Shown here piece after piece: positions 1 to 8,820 of a stretch of 12,594 nt of DNA. Numbering within the stretch: position 1 is the stretch's first letter; each line of letters starts with the position of its first letter. The DNA is taken from NCBI GenBank assembly GCA_027596075.1, contig JADGJC010000575.1:3908-16501 (forward strand). The letters are read 5' to 3'. The notes under the pieces were generated by a model. That model worked only from the letters and a program-made list of their open reading frames with translations. It had not been told where the DNA came from and ran no database searches. A program made the position numbers and the translations under genes. The DNA comes from Rhizophlyctis rosea (taxonomy: Eukaryota; Chytridiomycota; Chytridiomycetes; Rhizophlyctidales; Rhizophlyctidaceae).

Positions 1-106
1 TGCTTGGTGGCACAAATTTTCCCGGGTGTGCCGCTTACGGCGCTCCGTCCCCTCTCGCCTTCCTTTATCCACCTCAGCCTCACCCCGGCGATCCCCTGAC
101 CCGCCG

Positions 107-134
107 CCCCCCCCTGCCCCCCCCCCCCCCCCCC
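107..134. repeat. C homopolymers (8 C, TG, 18 C)
   Basis: C8 at 107-114 and C18 at 117-134, inside a C/T-rich stretch from 95 to 172. On the minus strand this is a long G run with quadruplex potential. It falls in or just after the last readable exon of the left paralogue. A tract of this length is also a common place for sequencing or assembly length errors. Confidence 0.95.
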
Positions 135-149
135 GTCCCTTCGCACCTA

Positions 150-626
150 CTCCCTCTTCCCTCCCCCCCTCCTGTCATCAAACGCCAAGGTATGGAAGCA
201 TATAAAACGCACCACATGAGTGGGCCTCCACGGCTGTGAAGGTGAATTGTTTGCTGTGTCCTTCCGCAGACAGTTGCAGAGCTGCACACGTTGAGCCGCG
301 TCATCTTTGGCGAAGTAGGTTTCGTCGAGACTGTATAGTATATCGTTTGGGGCGTTGTGGACGTTGCCGTTCGGGTCTTTCTTCCAATACTGTATCCTGA
401 ATCTACCATAATGTCAGAATCCAGATACTGTTCATATGTGGGGTGTAATCAAAGGGAACCTACAGGTGTGTACCTTCTGAAAGATAAGTTCCTCGTTCTT
501 CATCATGAACTGCGCACAGGGAAACTCACTACTCGGGTGCCACATATGAAGCCCTGCGGGAAGGAGCTCCTTTGAAGAAGTGTCGCCATCCATGTTTGGA
601 ATTGGTTCAGGTCCGTTTATGTTCAT
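150..626 (-). CDS. 5' part of a second subtilase-type gene (N-terminal region paralogous to the main protease), partial or decayed
   Basis: Exon 1 is 626-474 (51 codons). An in-frame TAG two codons before the ATG fixes the start. An 84-nt phase-0 intron (473-390, GTACAC...ACAG, containing an in-frame TGA) leads into exon 2 at 389. Exon 2 opens with YWKKDPNG and continues ILYSLDETYFAKDDAAQRV. Against the main protease, 22 of 35 residues from YWKK to QRV are identical by hand count, and the intron sits at the same place. Similarity fades after QRV. The frame meets TAG at 149-147, although a GTAGGT donor at 150 could remove that stop. Beyond lies an 18-base homopolymer and I cannot follow the gene further. 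No catalytic residue lies inside the window, so calling it a protease rests on paralogy only. It may be a pseudogene fragment. Confidence 0.6.
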
Positions 627-920
627 TTTGGACTATATATTTGTAGAATGTTGAAAACAAATCGCCCTGTTTGATTTTCGCATTCCTTTCTTTAGTGAGC
701 GCTACGCAAAGTGACAATGAGATAATTCGCTACATGAGAAGTAGTTAGGTGTGTTTTGGGTCTGGTGAGAGAAGACCCTTATCACCTGGACAGGCCAAGA
801 GGCCAAGCCAGACTTTTGGTGGACCCTTGGTCGATCCCCCATGATGCGGATACGATTTGGCAGTGCCACATGGCACAGTGATGCAGGTTTTGGTGTTCAT
901 GCGGTGGCATATGCTCAATC

Positions 921-1675
921 TCACCACTGTAGACTGTCGCCGCGATTTTCCATTTCTCCCACGGCGATTAACGAGGGTATCGGGATTGGTAGCATGTGCT
1001 GTCCAGGTACAATCGAATTCAGGAACACTGACAATGCAAATTGGAGGGTATAAATCTCAGCTGATGGCCAGAGGCAAGGGACCCTGACTGATTACCTGAA
1101 CAATTTCCCCAGCTAGGTGTGTGCGCAAATGCTCATCCATCGTGCCCCATAATCCAAAAAGCCCATAGTACACGGAATCACTGGTAATGGTGATGCACGT
1201 CAATTGAGGGGTTTGCTTTCGAAAAGTCCCCCCAATCTTCAGTACGAAACACAATTCATAAACCCTACAATCCTCCTTCCTGCATTCCTCCTCCTGCCCG
1301 ACAGCATGTTTACCGTCGACGAGTTGTCCCTATCTGGATACCAAAGGCCTAACAACTTCCTCTCTAACCCGCTTTCAAAAACAAAAGCCACGGGTGGGGT
1401 ATCCCCCGGCAGAGAGAGATAGCCGTACTGGGAAGGACGCAAGTGTATCTTGGGTACTGGGTCCCTGCGGAACAATTTGGGTTTGATTAAACGTTTGCGC
1501 CATCAGGCCCCTCGCTCCTCCTGTCAGCCCGTTCACCCTGGTTCCCTCCCCCTCCCGCCCCCTCCCCCATGCCCCCATCCAACAATAGATCGTCATGGGG
1601 GTTGAGAGTGCCCAAGGCTTCACCCCGTGCCCGCCCATGTTCGCATTCACTGCGCCTATCCGCTTCCGCTAACAT
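921..1675 (-). CDS. Unidentified protein, four-exon model of 176 residues (weak)
   Basis: No family recognised. The model is 1675-1493, 1427-1342, 1279-1096 and 998-921, with introns of 65, 62 and 97 nt. Phases agree at every junction and the total is 531 nt ending in TGA. The first donor is weak (GTTTAA); its acceptor CCTTCCCAG is good. The product begins MLAEADRRSECEHG, has a Gly-rich run near residues 34-46, then segments such as GDTPPVAFVFESG and GGTFRKQTPQLTCITITSD. The Gly run is simply the complement of the C/T-rich stretch at 1515-1570, so that part could equally be a pyrimidine-rich promoter of a plus-strand gene. Phase agreement is easy to obtain when splice sites are chosen freely, so this is a suggestion only. 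Confidence 0.22.
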
Positions 1676-2482
1676 AGTGCGTGAACCCCCCCAGCGACCC
1701 GCTGGGAGGTATTGGCGCGACTCCCCGGCCTCCTTTCACCCGTCAGCACTCTGTCATGTGCGCCCATCATCACTCACCCAGAAGAATGCATCATAGTCGG
1801 CACCTTCCAATCTCTTCTCAAGTTTCAGCATTTAAACTTTTCATTCAAAAAAAATCAGGGAGCGTTTGCCCCCGTCCCATATTTATCCCCATTTCGTCCA
1901 TACGACACAGAGTCAAAACCTGATGTGTCTACGCCGCTGACATCGTTTTCAGGATTAGCGAAATCAAAATGAGCGTTGAGGAGGAAGTGCCATAATTTCT
2001 GTTGTGAATGGTTAGGCAAATTATGAGTGAATGAGGCAAAAGGGGGAGGAGCTACGGAAGACGGGGCAGCGAAGGTATTACCTCATTTTGGGGGCAAGGG
2101 TGATACGCCATAGACGGCAAGTCAGTCAAGTCTGTGAACAAAATCGCAAGATCAGCCAAGCCGCTGGAGTGATATTGATGAATATGGATGGGAGGAGGTC
2201 GGGGAGGAGGAGCGGGTTCGCGGACCCCTTATTTGTTTTGCCGTGTTTCGACTGGTCTGTAAAAGTTGTTGGACAAGCATGAGAATTTGCAGTTGAGGAA
2301 ACTACTGTTTCAACGGTTGCTGCCGCTTGAAGCGGACTTCCACGCAAAGTTAAAGTGAGAAATAGGACATTATACAAGTGATACTATATGTGATCGAAAT
2401 GATCGAGGAAGTTGAGGATTTTGAGGATCAACTTCATTGGGGATCTAAAAGCCGGTGTTTCCACTGGGGATCTAAAAGCCGT
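1676..2482. other. No recognisable gene; mixed low-complexity and short ORFs
   Basis: Nothing convincing is coded here. The stretch contains an A-run near 1848-1855 and purine-rich DNA at 2030-2060 and 2185-2220. There is an 83-codon frame on each strand over about 2030-2380 with no known motif. It could include regulatory DNA for flanking transcripts. Confidence 0.4.
2438..2481. repeat. 17-bp direct repeat, two perfect copies
   Basis: The sequence tggggatctaaaagccg occurs at 2438-2454 and again at 2465-2481, a 27-bp period with an unrelated 10-bp spacer. I found no third copy in the window. Two adjacent perfect copies could be a small tandem duplication or paired binding sites. Confidence 0.9.
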
Positions 2483-5400
2483 CTAGGTTAGTTTGTTAAT
2501 TACCATCCGAAAGGGCATGGGTTTCCTCGGGACGCCAACAAGCTTGATGGGACTGAATGCAGTCAACCTGATACTTCGAACGAAGACTTCCTTGTTTTCA
2601 GGGGGGAAGAGATCATTGCTGTCCCCAGTGATTTTGGTGCTCAGACGTCTTTTTTTTGAAGAGGTTACATGGTTTGGCGGTGGGATGGAAGAAGGAACGC
2701 TCCAATTAAGAAATGCCGTGAAGATCTCGTCGCCGAAAGCTGGTTTTACATGGCCATCAGAATGCTGGGTGGCATGCTGAGTTTGCTCGGTGACACGCTG
2801 ACCATTGTAATCATGTACCTTTATGCGGCAGTCGTTCGGCGTTTTTGGGTATGTGACTTTTGGTAGCAAACGGTTACCATTGCCAAAGGGCTTCACTGTG
2901 ATGTTCATGACAGGTTCGGAGTTTGGATATTTCGAGCAGTCTGGAGCTCAATGACTCAAATCCGTCGTTGGACGCAATGTCAACTGTGGTCTATCGTCTG
3001 CTGGACTCTTCACTGTACAAGGAGACGCTCGTCTCCTACTTCTTCAGTACAGCATCTTTTTCTCCGGAATGTGGAATGTGAAGGATCCACCACATGCCAC
3101 CAAGCGACAACTTCGTCCTTTGCAGGGACTCTCGGAAGATATCAAACCTGCATGCGAAGTTTCCGAGTTTTGGTCATATTGGCTGAATACTTTTGATGAA
3201 GCTCACACAGAAGTTCACAAGGTTGATTGCGGTGTGTCGTTGTCTTGGCAAACCCCGGCAGCGGACTAAATATGCTCAGCACACCGTCGTACGTTCCTCC
3301 AGCAGAACATCTTTCGGTGAATAGTGGGACCATTTGCATAGGACGGGTTGCTTTTCAGGTTTTTTTTTAGGCACATCCGGCCAAGGACAAGGAAATGACT
3401 TCGATCGATGTGTATTTGACATATTCGGCAGCGAGCCAGGCGATAGGGCTGTGCAGGGGGGAGTCGTTGGTGATTCATGAGATACGGGAAATCATTGATG
3501 CTGCCAAGCAATGGTGCTTGCTGATGGAGGGAGTGACAAGCAATTGCGGACTTTTTCAACGGGATAGCAATATCATGTTCCTGGGTTCCAAAGTGGCGTG
3601 TTGCCGTGCGCAGTGTGAGGAGGCGGGCGGTTGAATGCGGGGTTCATGTACGAGTGGACGGGGGGCGCCTCCGCGTTCAGTGAATCAGATCTTCGAAGCT
3701 TTCAGAATTGCAACAACCTTTTCTGCGTAGATCTTGTCCCGGGAAACAACTTGCACACGTGGCACTGCAACGTCTGTGTTGAGTATGGAACCGCCGCGAT
3801 TGAGGCAATGAAGGTGATGATGAACATTTGCCATTCTGATGGGCGGTGACGATGCGGGAAAGTGGATAGAGTTTGATTCTTGATCAGTGTAAGAACATTA
3901 ACGATACAGATCCGCCTCGTGCCTGTTTTCACCGCGCTGCATTCCATAAGTTTGAAAGTAGAAGGTTTATAGAAGATGTAGGGTAAATTGATGACACCTA
4001 GCACTGCATCATTGTCTGCATGCAGGAAAACGTTTTGGTCATCAGTCCTTGAACGAGAACAACATTTATTGAATGTATGTTGAGAGGTTACCGGTTTGGT
4101 GACGAGTTCAGTAATGCCTTGATTTCTTCGATAAATGAGGTGGCGGGCCACGCTGAATGCTTTCGTCCCCGGATATGGCCGGAATCTATAATGACGAATG
4201 CCTTGTCGAGTGATACCGACCATTGCCCTTGGTGTTCAGTTCTTTATCTAGCCCTCCACTTTTCCGGTGGTTGAGTGGTCCGCCTATCATGGAAGCAAAA
4301 AGAGACCTACCAACACAAAGACCTCAGGCAAATGGAGATTCAGAGGACCTCGTCATGAAAGCTAATCTTCGTCGCTTAGGTGGCCATTATGAAAGTCGGT
4401 ACCCAATTGGCGTCGAAGTGGCCGTGGGCGTGTTAATGCTGCAATGAGCGCCATTCCGCGAACTACAGCGCTGGTTTTACAGACCGACGAAGTGCACACC
4501 ACTGGTTTGACCAATAGTGTGGATTGGTCTTCTGTGCTGGGATGCCGTAGATATGGAGTTGCAGCCATTTAGGGATCTCCAACCCCGTACGTAGATGTGC
4601 GTTGCTGTTTAAACATCCTTTTTGTTGTAGGTGATTTGTTGGTGATGGATCAAAGGATTGTGTGCGTTGAATTGTGTCCTTGTCACTGGGTTGACAGCTA
4701 TTGGTGTGAGACTTAGGCACTGGCACCCGGTGAAGCTCAGGTGGGAAACTATTACGCAGGCGAGTCTGAGGGTATTCAAAGACTTCGGCGAATGATGGAC
4801 AAGGGAAACTGCTTATGAGATGACACATGCATCGGAGGGATGACTCTAATGACGTCGCAACCGGCACCCAGTAGACGTCCGCACAATTTACCCCGAGTCA
4901 AGAATGATCAAAGTGCACTCGACGGTGCTGTGCGCATTTGCGTATGGGTGTTCGGGTTCTCTCCCCTTTGAGATACCAATGTGTTTGACCTTGGTGGCCA
5001 AATGTGGCTGCGCAGAGTGATCAGTTTTGGCTAAATGCGCGAACCACATGTCTTTGGAAGGGAGGTCAACAAGAAAGAAGACAGGGATCGCAGGTGGAAA
5101 GCTTGTCATACAATTCGATGCTAATGGATGACCATGGACTTGCAGCTGAATGCGGTTGCAGCAACAACATTGTGACAACGTTTCGCGGCGGAGAGGGGAT
5201 TTGACTGATCTGATGATTGTAAGTCTTGTATCGAATGGAGAGTCAAAACCAAACTTCATCGGTAAAAGTTGACCACATGACAGAATTGTATGACTGCCTG
5301 GGAATGCAGTTGACGATGACGATTGATGCACCCACATGCTTGGTCGCCTGGAATGTTGGCTGCCTGGAATGATGTGTTGGAGAGTGATGATGGCAGCATT

Positions 5401-5502
5401 AGCTCGCGCATACCCCAATCGCTGTCTTGGCTGAAGAGGCATGGTGAATTTCTTCCGGTTGAAAATTCTATTTGTTTGAGGTATCATCATGGCCATTGTC
5501 AA
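2483..5502. other. Region with three long but unrecognised minus-strand ORFs
   Basis: Minus-strand open frames of 141 codons (2908-2483, ATG), 173 codons (4223-3702, ATG) and 202 codons (first ATG at 5496, stop at 4888) are present. None has a family motif I can name. The 173-codon frame contains one hydrophobic stretch near residues 132-147, and the third contains a CCCC cluster that looks artificial for a protein. On the plus strand, a GTATGT...GACAG pair at 2849-2913 would make a 65-nt phase-compatible intron between two coding-like frames, and a pyrimidine-rich acceptor ends near 3125. These hints conflict about strand, so I make no gene call. Confidence 0.3.
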
Positions 5503-8311
5503 AAATACAGATTGTGAAAGACGGGCAAGGGTGAGCGGAGACTGTAAGCGAAGATTGGAACTGGTTGGTGATCGTGGTTGATGTCCGTTGAACGGCGAGT
5601 AACTCTGAACGATGAATCACAGTTTTCCGATTGAAGGGCAATTAATGAAGGCATGATGGTACGCATTAGTGGATTTGGCTACTTCCAGGGGAGGATGCAA
5701 AACACAAACACACAAGCGTCATCATCGTTGAGTCCTCCGTGATGAGGCGTCATTACCGACTGCGTTCACAATGATTTTTCTATTTTGCGGTTCTCTTCGC
5801 GCGACGGATGATGGAGAAGACAGCAAAGTCGACAATGGGGGCGAAGAGTGTGCATTAAGCGAATCAGGCGCGATCTGCGAATAAGAATTGTTCGGCGCTG
5901 CGTTGTGTCATTACTACTGAACGCTTGAGGCTCTCTCAAAGGTGTGGTTATTGCTGTGCTTAGTTAACTACCGCGCAAAAAGTATTCATGATGCAGAACT
6001 ACATCACGACCGTGAAGATGGTGATCTAGAGTTGACGTCGCCGCAAGATGAGTTGGGAAGTAGCGAAAATCGTGACGGCATTCCCCTTTGAAGGAGCACT
6101 ACCACACCAGCGGTGTGGACTGACGGAAAAAATTATGTAACGCTGGGTTGTGCTGAAACAGATACAGATGACAAATGTGTGGTGTCATTACGATACGGTA
6201 TGTGTTATCAAGGATGGATTTGTTCAGTTCATCGAAGTGCATCGTGTGGCAGGCAGTCCCTAGACACCTTGCAGATGTGCTCCGTTAGAGTTCATGACGT
6301 ACTCTTTTCCTAATATATGGCATGGGGGCGGTGAAGACATGGAAAAAGGTGTTAGGAGAGCTTAGGAGGGGGTCCTGTACACGATGAGATGGGATGCCAG
6401 TATCAGCGTGCTTGCTTTCGCTCCGAGTCGATGGCATAGGATAATATTGTTTGTGAACTGTGATGGGTACTGCAAAGCTATGGTTGTCGCAATGGGCCGA
6501 CGATAAGCCCGATCAGTAGGAGCTGAGTGGCCTTTCCTCATCAAAGTTGGCACATTTCGTCCCCACTTCGTCCTGCTATGTCTTTATGCCAATGTCAGGG
6601 TCCCGCAGTTCTTGCTGTGCGATGAACCATTGTTCTCCGGTTGGGCAGATTGCGTCATCATGTGCGCTGTACCTTACTCTGAGGGAACATAATGAGCACA
6701 GCATGTTCTTACTCAATGCGAGATTATTGCTGTGTGCTTGTCTTTTGGAATGACTCACATTCGCTTTTTGGTGGAGTTTACAGGTGATATCCGTTCAATG
6801 CTCAAATTGGGCAAAAAGGAGACGGCCCGTTATCGACATCATGCAATCCGCAGCAGATCAGCCCACAAGCAATGACAGTGAGTCTACATTTCATTACTTC
6901 CCTCCCTTTTGGATGGGGATGATCGATCACATCTCGGCGCCATAGTGCTAGGCGAGGAGAGTCTTTGTATGGAGATGTTGACCATTGTGTGTTGACCTTG
7001 TTGCTTGCCCAACAGACACGATTTATGATTGGCTGTCATTCCTTGGAGGCTAAGTCAGCGAGGATCCAAGCTCACGACAGTTATTACTGTTGAAGACGTT
7101 GTGATTGCATCATTATTCCGGCTCGCAATCGAGTGTGGATTGGATTGTCAATATTCTGCAGCGCTAGTACTCCGTCGTCCCTTGCAGTCACACTCCCTTT
7201 CTCATCGCGTGAGTGGGTCCATGTAACGGAACTTTGATTCATTTGCAAAAAGGAATGCAAAGAATCGTAAGGATGAAACGACAGCCGGGAGTGGAAGCCG
7301 GTCTTCTGCTTACCTAACTTTAAACTGTCTATGTTGGTGTGAAGGGTAACAAGCAGTTCGACAACTGAGTCTCGCAGACGCCGAATGGGGCATTTTGCTT
7401 ACAAGTGACCGATTTCAAGTTCGTATCTGCAAGCAATAGTGTGAGATGTGAGAGGAGATGGACTTTTTTGGTGGGGTCACTCATGTGGGAATAGGCAGTG
7501 GACCCATTGGATCAGATTGAGTGAGTTTTTTGGAGGTAGAACGCCGTATTTGGCGTAGACTTTGCATATTGAAGCAGCTTGCATTATCTGACATACTGAA
7601 ACGACGATGCTGAGTTAAAAAGCCGTGGGTGAAGCACGGGAGAAGTAACAAATGGCCTTGACATATTTTCAACCCAATGTGCAAACTGTGGTCGATGTTT
7701 CGGTTCTAGATTCGCGTTGAATCATTGAACTGGATAGATGGCCGTGTCCCCCGTTTTTTTTTCTCGATCTTGGAGGCCATTCCCATTCGTATATTATGAT
7801 AAGGGAATTGAAGCGGGACGTCGGGATACGAAAGAGGGTCCATGGGTAGATGTTGAAACATCACTGCATTTGCGTTGAAGCAACAGCCGTGGAGGTACTT
7901 TGAAGATAGTTTCTATGTGTGTTTTTTTGTGACTGAAGATTGTAAATGAAGATGAAGGCGATGGGGAGGATTGATATGTGCAGCGGGAATGAGTTGTAAT
8001 CTCTGGGATGTGGGTCCCGTGCAGGGGTTTTGAAGGCAGCCACAGCTGTCGTTGCTTTATGGAATTTCAACTTGATGTGATTTAGGACTCTGTGCGTTAT
8101 GTTGCTAAGTACCGGTCAAAAGAACTTCCGAACACGACAATCACGACCCTTACAAGCACCGTTCACGAGCACAGTAGAATCACACTCCTACATTTCCCCG
8201 CGCATATATTTTCTGTGTGAAGTGAGACAAGTACATGAGAACGACAGCAGATACTACTCATTTGTTCACAACTCAAACCGTCAATCTCATACGGATAACT
8301 TCGAAGGGAAC
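5503..8311. other. Gene-poor stretch with a G-rich plus strand to about 8.08 kb
   Basis: No open frame in this 2.8 kb is longer than about 75 codons and none carries a recognisable motif. The plus strand is clearly richer in G than C until about 8080. In the 60-base line from 7921, for example, I count 21 G and 2 C. It then turns C-rich: the line from 8101 has 10 G and 19 C. This may be decayed coding or transposon sequence, or a non-coding transcript. Confidence 0.4.
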
Positions 8312-8803
8312 TCATTCTAGCCAACCGCTCAGGACGCTCTCACTGTCATACCAATCCCCAACTGCTCCACTCTCACGCTCATACCAATTCTTTGCATCCC
8401 GCATCCAAATCCACACGGAGACTAAATGCCCCCAATCACACACAACCTCCGGCGGCTTCTTACCAACAAGAGTGATCTCCACATACTGCACCCTCCACGT
8501 CGACACCTCGATATAATCTGGCTGGTCTGGGAGGAGTCTGGGCATGTGGACGAGGCAATGTACCAGTGGACCAGTGGCCTACGACACAAATTGGGTAGCG
8601 GGACGGGCCCAGGAGGAACGTCTGTAGTGCTGCCGTCAGTACCGTTGTTGTTGGAGCGCTGCTAAGCAATACACTGCTGGCGATTGAAAACTAATCACGG
8701 ACCAAACCGCGGCACTTTCCTCTCCAGATTTTTACCCCGTCACCTCATCGTTTTCGTTAAGATCATTCTCGTCGTCAAGTTTATCCTTACGTCCGCAAAG
8801 GAA
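8312..8803 (-). CDS. Small exons downstream of the protease: possible C-terminal extension or separate gene
   Basis: Three phase-compatible segments can be joined: 8803-8744 (FLCGRKDKLDDENDLNENDE, acidic), 8661-8583 (Asn/Thr/Pro-rich, QRSNNNGTDGSTTDVPPGP...) and 8526-8312 (ends in TGA). The introns would be 82 and 56 nt, GT-AG. The last exon has a Trp-rich, folded-looking frame including YIEVSTWRVQYVEITLVGKK and VCDWGHLVSVWIW, and it matches no family I know. No ATG precedes the first segment. A 71-nt phase-0 intron (donor GTTGGT at 8874) would fuse it to the protease at HIS, at the cost of the usual GVPFRLLN end. Alternatively the ATG at 8545 starts a 77-codon ORF. Confidence 0.3.
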
Positions 8804-8820
8804 CTACAAAGTACGATATC

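Noticed and set aside
80..409. 109-codon minus-strand ORF at the left edge
   Set aside because: Wrong frame: the frame shared with the protease paralogue (YWKKDPNG...) is offset from it. The Gly-rich end only translates the homopolymer.
2205..2235. tRNA-like B-box look-alike near gggttcgcggacccc
   Set aside because: No matching A box, acceptor stem or anticodon arm could be placed around it.
2483..2908. 141-codon minus-strand ORF
   Set aside because: Within chance expectation. An opposing plus-strand intron-like signal at 2849-2913 contradicts it.
2914..3269. Plus-strand coding-like frames around 2.9-3.3 kb
   Set aside because: All three frames look partly protein-like, so the impression has no discriminating value without conservation data.
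3702..4223. 173-codon minus-strand ORF with one hydrophobic stretch
   Set aside because: Length is near what chance gives in 12 kb, there is no family feature, and a plus-strand frame over the same DNA looks equally protein-like.
4888..5502. Longest unrecognised minus-strand ORF (about 202 codons from ATG)
   Set aside because: No motif, a CCCC cluster and odd composition. A stop-poor frame is favoured here because this strand is C-rich and G-poor.
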